DNA from: Melampsora larici-populina 98AG31
Taxonomy: Eukaryota > Basidiomycota > Pucciniomycetes > Pucciniales > Melampsoraceae
DNA length: 64,000 nucleotides
Assembly: GCF_000204055.1 (NCBI RefSeq)
Contig: NW_006768775.1
Location: 700,563-764,562 of the forward strand
Reading direction: 5' to 3'
A program made the position numbers and the translations under genes. The notes beneath the pieces were generated by a model. The model saw only the letters and a program-made list of their open reading frames with translations. It was not told where the DNA came from and did no database searches. Positions within the stretch are counted from its first letter, which is position 1. Each line of letters begins with the position of its first letter. Shown here one piece after another: positions 44,211 through 56,470 of the stretch.

Positions 44211-45361
44211 AATTTTATCTTGCTTAATTTTTTTCTTGGTATCGATCACTTTCTCTCTACCTTAACTCTAATCAAAAGCATATAATCATTTTGTATTATA
44301 AACCCAAAATCCATCTTAAAGACCTTTTCATGAATCATCAAGAGGAATACCTATCATTTTTTTCGGCAGACTTTGTTTTGAAGACGATTATCTAATTAAA
44401 TAATCATTTTACATATTATAGAGATTTCTTCAATATCTTTTAGTTTAGGCCAATCATTTCCTTTTTGTTGTTACAATCTGAAGTTTGAAGTTCTTTGTGT
44501 TAGTAGATGACTTTTCTAAGTTTTTGATTAGGTTTGTTTTTGCAGCATCCGTAAAGATATAGACATTTTCCTTTCACTGTCACATAGCTGAATCTTACCC
44601 GAAAGGACTCTTCTCCGAAGAAATCAGTGCCAAGCACTTCAAACAAGGTCGCTGTGGTTTGGATATGGAAACATCAGGTCTTCATGGGTGGCAATTGTTT
44701 CCGTTTCACAAATGTATTTTCAGCTCCTAAACCATGGGTCGTTGAACACCTTTTTTGAGTGATCTCCGACAATAAGCAATTGGGGCTTTGGTTTCGGAGG
44801 CATGGTTCCTGGCAGTAAGTAGTTCAAAAATGCTTGTTCAATGAAGTATTTCTTGTGCTGAATGGGCAAGGTAGGCTCAATGTTTTCAACACTTGATAGT
44901 TGTCATGATCAAATCGGAGTTCATGTCATCAATCGATGTCCATAGGAAGTCAAATAGAGTGTGGAATGTTGTAAAATAGAGTGTGAAACGATGTGAAATA
45001 TAGTGTGAAATTATATGAAATAGTGTTCTGATTTATATTACAAAGGTGTTGATACCCATACATTAAAAAATTGATTGTCATGAAATGGTTGCTTCTGATG
45101 AAAAAGAATACATTTAAGAGACAGCGTTTCATTGATCACTCTTATGACAGTAGAGTAAAAAGAGTGGCAAAGATTGCAATGAAAGAGGAAGTTTTGAGTG
45201 AAAAGTAGTCCATTTGTTTAATCCAGGAAAACTGTGAAAATCTGATTGAAGTGGGACGAAAAGTTGGTGCAGGAGATGAGAGAGTTTCCATGGCATAATC
45301 TGCGATAAAAAGTTCAATTGGTCAGATTGAGTAAAGTTGAGTAAATATACGAAGACAGAGG
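44211..45361. other. Intergenic between convergent genes
   Basis: AT-rich. A short tandem of GAGTGTGRAATGNTGTGAAATA (about 44957-45030) is visible. No gene seen. Confidence 0.4.
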
Positions 45362-47456
45362 TTAAAACGAACTGAAGTTATAGGTCTTGATTTTATTGCT
45401 GATAGGTACGGTTCCAGTCTTTTTCAATAATTGCTTTCCATTTCCATCTAGAATGGAGACCTGAACATTTCCACCATCTCCACTCCATGGTGCAGTGAAT
45501 GTAGAAAAGGTACTCATTGAAAGGTTCGAAAACATGTGTTGGGTACCACCAACAGTGATTTGAATTTCGCGAGCGTTTGAATTCGGTGTCAAGAAGGCGG
45601 CGGCATAGACTGCGTCCACAGAAGCCGAAGCGTTCGTTGGTGATGGCAATGAATCCGATGCTGTGGCGAAGAAGCACAAGAGTTAGAGTGGGATAGGGGA
45701 ATATGATAGACGACATGAACCTACATGCTACAGCAGTGACCGAATGGGGGCGATAATTAAAATATAAAACATCTTCTTTGATTTGGGGTGGACTTCCAGA
45801 CTTGTACCATTGAATAAAATAGTCCGACATCTTGAGCCATCCAGAGTGATCTATCCCATCACTACTCCAAAAAAGATGATAGACACGTTCAATTCCTTAG
45901 CTGATGTCTACCTTTGAAAATGACTCACATCCAAGTGGTATTGACCGGTCGTGTTCCTAGCATTGGTGCTATGTTGTGACTCTCACCCACGTCATTCCAC
46001 GAGATGATTTCAATGAAGTCGGGTTGGGGTTGCATGTCAATCAACTCCTTCCAGCGCGTAATGTAAAGATTGTCGTCCTGAACAGAATATGGATCAGACC
46101 GGCGATGTTAGGTTGAAGGAATTGTATGAAATGCAGACTCACTGATTTGAATAAATAGTTTTTATCGCTATAGTGCGTGAAAAAACATGGGCTGACGCCT
46201 GCCATGTAAAGCTGATATCACAGAAAATGATTTGCATTACCTTTTCTGCTCATAATTAGTTTCGTCGGTTACAAAAGCTTACTTTTTGTGATGCTTTTGC
46301 GTCCTTCTGAAAAGCGACATCGACGGTATTTGCCATCTGTTCAGTTCCGCTAGGCCTGACAAATTTCCCATCATGTAAGAAATCAATCAACAGGGTTGAT
46401 ACTCTTGATAAAATCGGACAAACCATGAAAGCCAGGTCATGATTCCATCAACCACCGGGTTATTGCTAACAGCTGTTGTTGGATCTAAACTTGACCAAGC
46501 GGGTATGAAGAGTGCGTTGAGTGGAGGGTTAAGAGCTGCCAGTGGTGCCTTTAAAGCTTGATTCCATCCGTCAGATAGATTTTTGCCGCCCAAAAAGTTG
46601 GCTTCACCCGAAAATGTCGATACAAAGGGACGAGAGTTGATGACTATCAAAGTGTTTTTCATTAGCAATGCAATACATATATCTTAAACAAAATGATGCG
46701 AGAAGCCTACGCAATTGTGCAGGCAGCGGGCAAATTGCAGTAACCCAAGAAGTAACATCTTTTGCCGACTGGATCACTGACACTGAGGATTTAGTATTCC
46801 ATCATTAGTCATAAGATACGTCTCATGGTGAGAAGACGTGTCATAGATTGCTCACTGTCGAGAGATAGGAACATCTTGAAAGGTGACCCAGATGCGGTAT
46901 TGACTTTCTTAGCTGCTTCGAATGCGCTTTTGACCTATCAAAGTTGAAGTCTACATCAACATCTTCCTCGAAGGATTGCAGGTTAGGCGTTCAGATAGTT
47001 TTTCAGAGTTTGCTCTGACCTGATTCAGTTGCCAATCGGATGGCAATCCGACATTTAGGGCGAACGCATCAATGTTATGAGAAGCGGCTAACTGAATGTC
47101 TTTGTTCCAGGTGTCTTGGGTGTAATTGATCGTGAGACCAACACTATTGATGTTGATCGGTGATCAAATAAAAAAAAGTTTTGTCAGACTCCCAGACGGT
47201 ATGTAACGAGCGAGTGATGGAGTTCATGGTGACAGCGGTCATTTTTTTGAACTCAAGAATGGTATACTTTTGAACTGGCGACTGACATAAAATGAGCAAA
47301 TACGAGTTTTGGAGTAGTGCTCGATTCATTGGCGGAGCGGGACTGAAGAGAAGCTACGTTTGGAGGGAAATGGGTGCATGTTGATGTTTGGAACAACGAA
47401 CTGGCGAAAAGCTGAAGTAGCAGGACTGCCCAGGAGGCGAAAGTATGGCGTGACAT
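45362..47456 (-). CDS. Secreted glycoside hydrolase family 71 (alpha-1,3-glucanase, mutanase)
   Basis: About ten small exons on minus, from ATG 47456 to a stop at 45362-45364. The signal peptide MSRHTFASWAVLLLQLFASS is followed by KLVFAHF/IVGLTINYTQDTW, LAASHNIDAFALNVGLP, AFEAAKKVNTASGSPFKMFL, PFVSTFSGEANF, PPLNALFIPAWSSLDP, VVDGIMTWLSW, AGVSPCFFTHYSDKN, PDFIEIISWNDVGESHNI and YFIQWYKSGSPPQI. The C-terminal domain (VTAVAC/SDSLPSP..FSSF) is a beta-type module usual in this family. GH71 enzymes cleave alpha-1,3-glucan of fungal walls. In a rust this could serve wall remodelling or masking during infection or spore formation. Introns are 50-90 bp and all have GT..AG. It is convergent with the transporter at 44210. 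Overall length, about 470 aa, is normal for the family. Confidence 0.88.
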
Positions 47457-48900
47457 AATTCAATAAATAATCGATAAGAAGGGATCAAATGACAGAAGAA
47501 AGGATTGGGGTTTGAATGATAAAGTATAGAATTCTGGCCTATAAGACTGGGAGGGCTGGAGGTCTCTAATGTTCAGTTTTGGCGTGAAAATGAAAACTTT
47601 GTTTCGGTGTGAAAATCGGATCAGGAATTCCAGGCAGCTTGCTGAAGTCATGATATTCCTTCAGGTTTAATAACGGTTAATTACATCAGAAAAGAAACAG
47701 AAACTGAGTGAGTTCAAGGTGTTACTAACACGAATGACGAACCAAGACTGAAACTGAAACTGCTGATCTGGATCAGTCCAGAACACAGATATTCGAGTCA
47801 ATTAAACGGTCGAGTGAAACAGCGCTTGATGAACGATTAGACCTTCACAAGTGCTTCGTCCCGAGAGCTACAAGGCCAAGGCCAATTCACCGGGCATCCG
47901 AGATATGCACAGCCGAATGTCAACAAAATATATCAGATCGCAAGGGTGATTCCAATTATCGAAGGTTTTAAAATGTTGACACTCTTCGCCTGTGTGCCTC
48001 AATTCATAAGATCACAGACTCAATCGCTTATTCTGGCCACAATCACCACCGGGACGAATGGAATCAAGATATTGACCAGCTTAACTATTCCCGGCCGCGC
48101 TCGAAAGACCGCGTGTACCATGAATGGAAATCCTGAATTTGTAGAAAACGAATTTCTGGTGCTCAAGCGGCAAGTCTCTAGCTCATTCCTTTTGGGAACT
48201 TTACCCACAGAAGCTGTCTTCCTGACGTCGTAAGTTCGCGTCAACGTGAACACGATGATGTGTGATCGTCCGAGCTAGGGCGCATCGAAGTTAGAACTGT
48301 CGTAGTCCTCCTTTCGTCCTCTCTGATTGCAATTTACGACTGGGGCGGATTACACGTCAGCGGCGACGCGAAATAATCGCTCACATTTCGCCGCGTCCTC
48401 CTCCTCTAAGCAGCTTGAGATTTCAAGCTTTTCCAAGGGCCATGCGATGGTCTCTGTTTGATTTAAGCCCGGCTTACCTCCTTAGAAAGAACCGATGTCT
48501 TTGCCATACTATGGTGAGTAGGATCTTCTCAAGGAAGCATTCTCTTACTGAGACTACATACCCTGTTAACACCTGCATCCATTGGCTTGTACGGCAATAA
48601 TCAGGCGGTTATCACGAAGGGATTAAAAGTTCTAGAGTTGCGTAGCTTGGATCGTGATCACGAGGCACCACAAACAAACCTGAGCTGCCAGACTTTTGAA
48701 ATATCGGCTCTTTGGAAAAAGAACTAAACGGATTATACGGCATTTTGGATCCTAAGAGTTCAGTAAGGTCAGCCATCGGATTTCTTCCTCTGTGCTTTCT
48801 GGATCCTGATGCATTTGAATTCGGCTGTTCATCATCTATGCAAAAGTTTGATTGCTGATTATCTTGAGACTTTTTGTGATGTGAGCTTTTGATTATGAAA
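47457..48900. other. Intergenic; small open frame 47973-48233 of unknown status
   Basis: The plus-strand frame from ATG 47973 (MLTLFACVPQFIRSQTQSLI) to 48233 is 86 codons with no domain or clear cleavage site. I do not call it a gene. Sequence shared by the divergent promoters of the GH71 gene and the 49066 gene lies here. Confidence 0.3.
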
Positions 48901-48903
48901 GAC

Positions 48904-48911
48904 TATATAAA
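48904..48911 (+). promoter_or_regulatory. TATA box (TATATAAA)
   Basis: CTATATAAAG about 160 bases before the ATG at 49066, suggesting a long pyrimidine-rich 5' leader. Confidence 0.45.
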
Positions 48912-49065
48912 GTCATCAGTATCTCCCATCATGGGCTACGTTTTCACTCATCACGCCATCATTCAACGTTTGTGACAAACCTTCTATCATAACATATCTT
49001 TTAAACGACCACTTATTATAGAGCCTTACATCTAAAAACTCAGCGACGCTTCGAATATCCACAAC

Positions 49066-49761
49066 ATGCCATCCAACCTACGCAACTACTTCAAAAAGGA
49101 ACGTGCCTCTTCGAGTTCAGAATCATTCTTTTGTCGAGGTGCTCCAAGTGATCTATATGCTGACGATGCCCCACGTGATAGAGCTAATCCTTATGCAGGC
49201 CTTAATGGACCAAGCTTCTACAACACTGCTGAGCGCTCTTTAAGAGACCCGGCTCCGTATCCAGTTCCTCCTACATCGCAACCACAAACTTATTCATCTG
49301 AAATACATACCTCCTCGAGATCTCGCGACCCGCGACGCCAAGGTGCTATTTATCAAAATGGGATTGTGCTTCCCCCTGAAGCGCGTCGCTCTGAGTATGG
49401 ATATTCTTCTCACCAATATGCTGATAATTCATCACGTCACAGGTCACGATCCGCTCAACCTAGTCCGGGGCTCTCTGGTGCATACCCCGAACCGGACTAC
49501 ATTCCTTTGAGTCTTTCCCATCTCGACTACGCAAGACATGGGGGAGGTGAACCATCGAGGCGCGAGTCTTCTAGGTCGAGAAGTGGCCATCAATCATCAG
49601 GATATCAATCAAGTACTCAGACCTGCTATGGTTCCAGTTCCTACGGGCGTCCGAGGTCAAGCTCCTACTCTGCAATGGGCGCAAGCGCTCGCAATACCTA
49701 TGGTTCTTCAAATTCTAGGTATCCGTCTGACGCAAATTCCTCTTACCGTTCGTATCGCTAA
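49066..49761 (+). CDS. Ser/Tyr/Arg-rich protein of unknown function, 231 aa
   Basis: Single exon from ATG 49066 to TAA 49759-49761. No signal peptide or membrane segment. The sequence is low in complexity and disordered: an N-terminus with NLRNYFKKERASSSSE, a middle rich in Pro/Tyr (PYPVPPTSQPQTY), SRSRDPRRQGA and GYSSHQYADNSSRHRSRSAQ, and a C-terminus of SSGYQSSTQTCYGSSSYGRP and SSYRSYR. Many SR, RS and SSY steps suggest phosphorylation or RNA-associated roles, but this is a composition argument only. An upstream TATATAAA and a plain stop support a real gene. I do not recognise the family. Confidence 0.55.
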   Translation: MPSNLRNYFKKERASSSSESFFCRGAPSDLYADDAPRDRANPYAGLNGPSFYNTAERSLRDPAPYPVPPTSQPQTYSSEIHTSSRSRDPRRQGAIYQNGIVLPPEARRSEYGYSSHQYADNSSRHRSRSAQPSPGLSGAYPEPDYIPLSLSHLDYARHGGGEPSRRESSRSRSGHQSSGYQSSTQTCYGSSSYGRPRSSSYSAMGASARNTYGSSNSRYPSDANSSYRSYR

Positions 49762-50641
49762 ATGTGTTTTGTGATGATGATTTTGTCATATATGTATATA
49801 GTCCCTAAAACCAAAAATGATCTGTGATCGCTCAAATTGAAATAATTGAGCCTTGAAAAAACAAACAGTGCCAATCCGAGACGGCGACCCTTGATACATT
49901 GCGGAATATAAGCAAGTAACTTGCAGTTCAATACTGTTGCGCAATCTTTATCTATTCACGTTTTGTAGAAAACAATTCATCTTGATGTGTAATCTGGTAC
50001 TCATCACAATGAGATGAGACCAGAAATTGATCCGGCGTATCGCGGCTTGCCAGACTTGCCGGGCGAGGCACGAGGGTCTACCAAGCAACATCTTGGCTTG
50101 AGGGGCAGCACTCTAAGTCTATATGATGTAAAAAGATGTGCGAATAAGAAGGTTTAAAACCGATATATTTAAATTTTGGAGACATGGCAAAACAGTTCCA
50201 GAGATGTGCATTGACGATTAGGTAAAGGAACACCAGATGCTCCTCCTGAAATAAAACACAGCTCAACAAGATTGCATTGTGTCGTGGTGATCTTTGTGGT
50301 GTAAGTTGTGATTTGATGGAATGATTCAAAAGTTGACGGATGAAACACACTCTCTATGCATTGAAATTGATATGTACAATATTCCAAAAAGATGAGGAGA
50401 CAAAAACGAGCTCAAATCTGAGCGTCAATTCTTGAGAAGATGTTGATCTCATCCTTGAAAATAAACGGTTGAATCATCCAACAACTGTCATAGGGCATTG
50501 GAAGCTTAGCAGTAAAAGAAGACAAATGGAAAAGAGACAGCCCCATTAACATATCTCCAAGTATTGCAACAACAACAAAATTCATCAACAGTGCAAGAAG
50601 AATTTTACAGGGTGGTTACTCCCAAGAAAACCAGATTATCG
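49762..50641. other. Intergenic; no gene supported
   Basis: Only short ORFs. A GC-rich patch at 50036-50075 (CGGCTTGCCAGACTTGCCGG) contains a small inverted repeat. Confidence 0.4.
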
Positions 50642-52836
50642 TTATGGTTTTTTAGAATCTCCAGGTTGCTTGAATTGGAATTTAAAGCGCTCTCCCCCAA
50701 TTGATATGTGGAAATCTGGTCTCAGCTCTTCTGCCTTTACAATTAGTTTAGTTCCATCTGTATCTTCAAGAGAGTTCTTGTTTTGTGCAAGCTACCAGGA
50801 AATTTATGGAAAATCAATCAACTTAGAAATTAAGGGGAAATCTCAAAGGACCCGATGTAATCACTTACATTCACAAGTTTATCCAGAAACACATCAAAAT
50901 GGTTAACAACATCACTGTCAAGCCCCTTTTTGGCATTTATGACATGTTCAGATGCTTTCTGAATGGTTTTTCTATAGTTGTCAGATTCTTTCATCTTCTT
51001 CAAGAATGGCATTGGCCAAAAGTTTACGAGATTGTGTATGAATTGTAGGCTTAATTCACAGACATTTTCTGCCAAATCTCTGTCCCCAGTCTGTTGTAGA
51101 ACTTCAAAACATATATTGTAGTAGGAATCTGCATATGGAGACTGAAATTGATGCCTTATATGGTTGGATGGAAAGTAAGCCAAAAATCTGAATACTGGAT
51201 TACCCAATTGTCTTATCTTGTTGATTGTCTGATCCATTCTTGTCTCCCCAAGATAAGATGGGTCTAAAATTTTACAGTAATAACCAGCATGAGAAGGTAA
51301 TCAGACAATGAGAAAAAAGGCATTTTACACACCTCTCAACAGAAGCATCCATTGGTATTCACCAAACTTGGAATCTGGCACAAATCCACTAGGGTAAGAC
51401 ATTAGTAGAATATGTTTCCAGTGTTCCAAAACTTTGCAATTCAGATCATACTTATTACTTTCATCTCTCAGATGTTCCTCTTCACTGGGGAAAATAAGAC
51501 AGTACGCAGCTATAAGCTGGTATTGACCTGCATAGTATTCTTTAGAGAGCTCTGGCTTCATAGCTTTATTCATCTGTTCTATCATGTACCAAATTTGTTT
51601 CTTCTTGCTTTCCCGACATTTCTTTTCGTCATAACTCTTCAAGGTCGTAGAAGCATAGGGTAGGAATTTGTTTTCCGGGTTGTTGACCAAGTCTTTTTTG
51701 GCAAAAGGAAAATGAATTTCTCTGAAAAATCTATAATCTTGAAGAAGGCTGTGAAAGATTCTTCGAACTTTAGATGAATGATCCAGTACATGCCTAAAGA
51801 TGACCTCTGCATATTGACCCTCCCATCCTGTTAGGTCCATGTTCATGAACAGGTTCTTGAATTCGTTGATGAAACCCAACAACTCTTCTTCCTCTTTGGG
51901 AAGGTTTACTTCCAATAGGTGTTTTGAGATGAATCCAAAAATCGAGACCTTGTTGCGGGGCATATTTTTTGGTTTCTTCAAGTCATACATGCCAAATAAC
52001 TTGGCCCTCTCTAAGACCTCTTCCAGCTCTACACACACGTTTTAAGCTTAATATTTCCTCTTTTATCCACTGGGTAATAAAAAGCGGCTCACGATCACTT
52101 ATCCCGAGTAGTGGATTGTGCTCTTCCTGGAGCCAAAGTGCCTCAAATCTACTTGTCATAGATACTTCAAATTCTACAGTTTCAACAGAATGTACACAGA
52201 TCAGCAGGTCAATGGAACACTCTTTGTGCATTTTAATGACTGACCCTTATGAGCTTGTATCTCTAAAATCACTTGGTTACTCCAAGACGTCTTTCCCATT
52301 TTGCCTCCTGCAATTTGATGCTCATTTGAAGGCACATAAATTGAAATTGCAGCCAAGATTCCCACAATCCAAGCTCTTTCTTTTTCATTACAACTCACAT
52401 CTGAGTCAAGGGCTTCAGCAGCCAATTCGATAAAGTCGTCGACCGCGCATCCATTACGTTCAATCCAACCACCCCATAGCTCTGGGGTGGGGAGCACGGT
52501 CGAGACCAGTGACATCATCTTATCGGCTGAACGTTTTACGAGCTCATTTTTAGTAGCCGCCTTCACCGCTTCACTTTTGCGAAAGAAAGCTGCGTATGGC
52601 GTGATCGCGATTGGTGATGAGAGTTTGTTGACATCATGGGTGGAACCAACTGGACCCGAAGGAGTACAATCTGGTACAAAACCGGATTTGTCGACTAATT
52701 GGGGTACGAAAAGACTTCGAGCGGAGGTTTTTGTGTAACCGATGTCTCTGGAGGCCCAGGGGGTCAGACCACATTGAACAAGTAGAGACGGAGTGGCATG
52801 TAATACGAGCAAAAAAGCGGAAAAAAACGACATCAT
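50642..52836 (-). CDS. Large secreted protein of unknown function, probable frameshift
   Basis: Four exons on minus: 52836-52281, 52221-51329, 51238-50869 and 50791-50642. The signal peptide is MMSFFSAFLLVLHATPSLLVQ. The ectodomain is mostly alpha-helical and charged (EEEELLGFINEFKNLFMNMD, VIFRHVLDHSSKVRRIFHSL) with few Cys. It ends in a short beta-like segment (LRPDFHISIGGERFKFQF..). Exon 2 needs a frame change at the (AC)4 run 52031-52039: one GT unit appears lost on the coding strand. Adding two bases makes the summed exons 1971 nt, exactly 657 codons, which supports both the splice model and the 2-bp loss. It is either a recent pseudogene, a polymorphic allele or an assembly error. No domain recognised; a lineage-specific secreted protein is likely. 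Confidence 0.6.
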
Positions 52837-54084
52837 TTTGTCTGCTGTTTTCGCAGGGTCCGTATTGAAGGGTTGGAGGGACAAAGACTATCTGTGAGAG
52901 TCGCCCTCTTTTAATGGAAGCTTGAAGTTTCAGAATTATCAAAAACGATCCACATTTACCTTCACAAACAGGCCTCCATGAGATGACACCCATCACCAAT
53001 AAGCCGACGAATCAGTTCATCCAAACTTAAAGTATGTAAAGCAGCATCGCAGCATTCGCCACGTAAGTATCCACTTCAGATTCAAGAAGTATATATGTAC
53101 TGGATTACCCGGCGTTCCCCACCTAGTCTCGCTCAGCCACTGAAAGCTGAAAGCGCGGCATCCCTCCTCTCAAAACTCGATCTTTCTATGTATCTTGTAG
53201 CATAGTCGCTAGTGTCGATAAGCGTAAAATGTCGGACCGGCAAGTTTTTCTCTGACAAATTGACGCTGTGCCTCAAACTCAGCCAATCTGGGAGTTTCTG
53301 GCATTGATGGCAATGCAGATATCTTGTTGAAAATTGAATATTTCAGCTTCTTGTTTTCCGACATTTCATGCTTTTTGCCACTATGTAGCGATCATGCAGA
53401 ATCTTCAGGCTGAGCCCAGTCAGGTTGTGGGCGTGCTCATTTTTTTCGGCTTTGGTGCGCCCAAGCGCCACTCGGCGCGCCGGGCGTGTTTTCTTACAAA
53501 CAAAAGCGCCAAAAGCCAGAAAATCCCAGAATATTGTTTTTGTATTGTTACTTATTCTATGTTTGTATTGCTAGAGCTTTACCACAGCATAATTGCCTTT
53601 TAAAGGTGAAAAAAGCTAAAAAGAGCTGACATCAAAGCTCACAGCAAGTCTCCAAGTCTCCAATATTGGTGACAGGACATGGAATTCCTAAGATTTGGTG
53701 TGATTCTTGAAAAGGCATGCCAACCCTGATTTTGTCAATTTCTCCAACGCCTGGGCACGCCACAGCGCAGACATGAATCAGCGCGCCAAAGGCACGCTTT
53801 CTGCACCGCACCCACAACCTGAGAGCCCAGGGACCAGGGTCCCCAAACCGCGGTGCATGGGCTTGGGATGATGGATTAGCCCCCAATCAATTGGGTACCC
53901 AAGTGGTTAGGGGCGTGGGCAGAGCTTTGAGCAAGGAGCCAGTCCATTTTTTTGCATTGCTTTAAGTGGAATTAGAGCCTTATGGCTATTAGACACTGCA
54001 TATATTTCCTGCACTGGTAAAACCACTCTGGCTGTGTCAGGGGAAAGGTTGATGTTGGCTGTTTCAACTGCGATACATAGAGTG
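52837..54084. other. Intergenic; GC-rich patches with GCGCC motifs
   Basis: No gene seen. Two patches, 53450-53515 and 53750-53830, carry repeated GCGCC/GGCGC and CAAAAGCGCC or GCGCGCCAAAGG motifs about 280 bp apart and may be ends of a degraded small element. Confidence 0.35.
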
Positions 54085-54089
54085 TGAGA

Positions 54090-54934
54090 TGAGAAGTTTG
54101 GAATTCAAAGGTTTGTAGAGAGCGCTCAAAGGTGGGCTTTGCCGTATGAAAGATAGACACCTGGGGTAACAGGTGCAAGATAAGTACGGCACAAGCCTAA
54201 CAAAGCTTCAAACAGCTATCAAAAAGAGAAAACACACCTGTGCGTAAAGCAACAGGGTTGATGGACAGAGTCGAGTTTGGAAGAGTGTAAGTAAGAATGT
54301 AAAAAGTTTCTTTCTGATCAAAAGCATAGATACTAACCTGGGGTAACAGGTGCAAGATAAGTACGGCACAAGCCTAACAAAGCTTTGAACAGCTAAACAC
54401 ACTTAACACACGCTACAGATTAGTAAAGTGAAAACGAAAGATAAGAGAGAAATGGTAGGACAAACCTGTGCGTAAAGCAACAGGGTAGATGGACAGAGTT
54501 GAGTTTGGAAGAGTGTGAGTAAGAATGTAAAACTAAATAACCAGCAGTTAGATTTAAGAGCAAGTATCAATAAAAGATAATAGAAAGCAAAAAGACTTAC
54601 AGTTTCTTCCCGATGAGGAAAGAAACTGAGAGCTACAGTAGATGTCTATATATAGGGAAATCAAACACACATATTGACACGGACATACATTATAACTACG
54701 CAGGCCACACACGGCCTATTCCAAAACAGAAACATAACACAAACCCATTTACCAAACCATACTCCTTCCATAACAATCATTAATTAAATCTCTTGATCCT
54801 TCACAATAACCTGAAGTTCTTGACAATTTGAGCAAGATTAAATTGTAAACCATTTCTTTCTTCACACATATCACATAACCATAACCAGATGAGAAATAAC
54901 ACTTAGCACATGTGGTAAGATAGATAACCCAACA
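54090..54934. mobile_element. Solo LTR related to the Copia LTR of this window
   Basis: 845 bp, starts TGAGAAGTTTGGAATTC and ends AACCCAACA, flanked by the 5-bp duplication TGAGA (54085-54089 and 54935-54939). Its plan repeats that of the Copia LTR: two copies of a paired module (ACCTGGGGTAACAGGTGCAA.., then CCTGTGCGTAAAGCAACAGG..) and a hairpin (CAGTTTCTT..AAGAAACTG, 54600-54628) with the shared loop core GAYGAGG. TATATATA follows at about 54649. Single-family solo LTR formed by LTR-LTR recombination. Confidence 0.88.
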
Positions 54935-54958
54935 TGAGAGTACATGATATGGCACTAA

Positions 54959-55264
54959 GAGCACCCACTATGGTTGCGGTAACAAGGTGATTTATTGTAG
55001 CTTTACCGCTAAATTACACACAGGTCCACTATGGGCCTGTTTTACACTTGCGGTCCCTACAACTGCGTCAAATTTTGTGTCGCGCTTGTTCAAATCTACA
55101 AAAGCTTAAACCCTGATTTATCGTAGGAACCAGATAGAGCAGACAGTAAATCATCCGATAGTGGATTTCATGCGGTTACCATCTTTGGTAAAACACGCAT
55201 GATCAAATTTCGCGCTTGGGAACACAAAATTTACGATAGATCACCCTCATGATAGTGGGTGCTC
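54959..55264. mobile_element. MITE, PIF/Harbinger-like, 306 bp
   Basis: Terminal inverted repeats GAGCACCCACTAT (left) and ATAGTGGGTGCTC (right), flanked by TAA on both sides (54956-54958 and 55265-55267). A 3-bp TWA duplication is the mark of PIF/Harbinger elements. Internal motifs (CCACTATGGGCC, CGATAGTGGATT, GGTTACC/GGTAAC) echo the termini. No coding capacity. Confidence 0.85.
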
Positions 55265-55342
55265 TAAGAGATGGGGTTTAAGAGATTGCCTGCTGGGCTC
55301 CGGACTATAGATCCAAATATTATGCTTTTTTGCTGGTTTATC

Positions 55343-55540
55343 TTAGAGTTTCACATGTTGATGTGTATTTTTGATAGACCGAGATGTGATTTTGGCATCA
55401 TGTGCCCCATTTGTACTTGCTTCAATAGAGAGGTTACTTAAGATGCAAAACAGGTAGTCACAAGCTGCTGCAATCCCAACAGTACCCAAAAAAATGAGAA
55501 TTGTGGATAATACAATTGCTTCCATGGTCTTGGTTTCCAT
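55343..55540 (-). CDS. Possible small membrane protein, 65 aa (weak)
   Basis: ATG at 55540 followed by METKTMEAIVLSTILIFLGT and a hydrophobic helix through VGIAAACDYLFCIL, ending HQHVKL before the stop at 55343. One membrane segment is plausible. There is no domain, no neighbour support and no visible promoter; it may be chance. Confidence 0.2.
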   Translation of the reverse strand: METKTMEAIVLSTILIFLGTVGIAAACDYLFCILSNLSIEASTNGAHDAKITSRSIKNTHQHVKL

Positions 55541-55549
55541 CACAATTGA

Positions 55550-56470
55550 GTTGAATTATCTTGTAAAGGGGGAAGGAGCTTCATACACTGTACCAACTGG
55601 CAGTGGAAGCGCCTAGAGCAGGAAAAGCACTACAAATGCACAAGAGTTATCTATTGCCTGAAACAGATTGCAAAACTATGCCTACATAATTTGTTAAGAA
55701 CTTTAGATCACAACAACCCCAATAAGAGAGAAAGAGACTGATGAAGCAGAAAGAAAACTAACCATGAAAAGTGAAACTCAAACAAAGGAACCCATACCAA
55801 AGTCAATGAGAGCATCAGATCAAAACACCCCTGATAACATAGAAAGCAACTGATAAAGCAGAAAGACCAATAAAGAAAAATGTGTAATCTAAACCCCTAA
55901 TGTAGTCAACACCGTGTAAATTTCTTGGTAGCACGTCGACATGCACACACAAAACAAAAGTCATAAAGGAAGGATAGAAGCTTCAAACAGCTCTTTGGAT
56001 CCGAAGACTTTCCCTTTGAACAGGTCTTTGGATCCGAAGACTATCCCTTTGTCCAGGTGCTCAGAAAGCAAGCCCTTTGTGAGACAGATATGCAGGTCTG
56101 AGCTGCTTTGCGCACACTGAGTTCAACAAAATGTTATTCCTTTTTTTCAAATCTTGTCGTGTGTGCACGTTGACATGCTACAAGGAATTTCACATGGTGT
56201 AATATATACCTGCTACATACCTACATCATTGTCAGGACCAGGTGTGATACCTTGCAGCAACCCGCAAGCCATCTTGGAAGCAATTCTGAGAGAAAAGGTT
56301 TGTTGCACTAACACACAAAACATATGTAAGGAGACACGAAGACTCTTTGTTAGGCTATCATGACTTGGAACCCCGGTCATAGGTTGTTCTCTTGTTCCCG
56401 TCATTCACATCACGTATGGAGTTTTCTTGAAGTTGAATTTGAAAGGTTGGCCAATATTACTAATGAATAA
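55550..56470. repeat. Intergenic with short direct repeats
   Basis: Two imperfect copies of an approximately 110-bp segment (55708 and 55815, with AGATCAMAACAMCCC and ACTGATRAAGCAGAAAG), and a 30-bp direct repeat TCTTTGGATCCGAAGACT (about 55993 and 56023). No gene. Confidence 0.45.
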
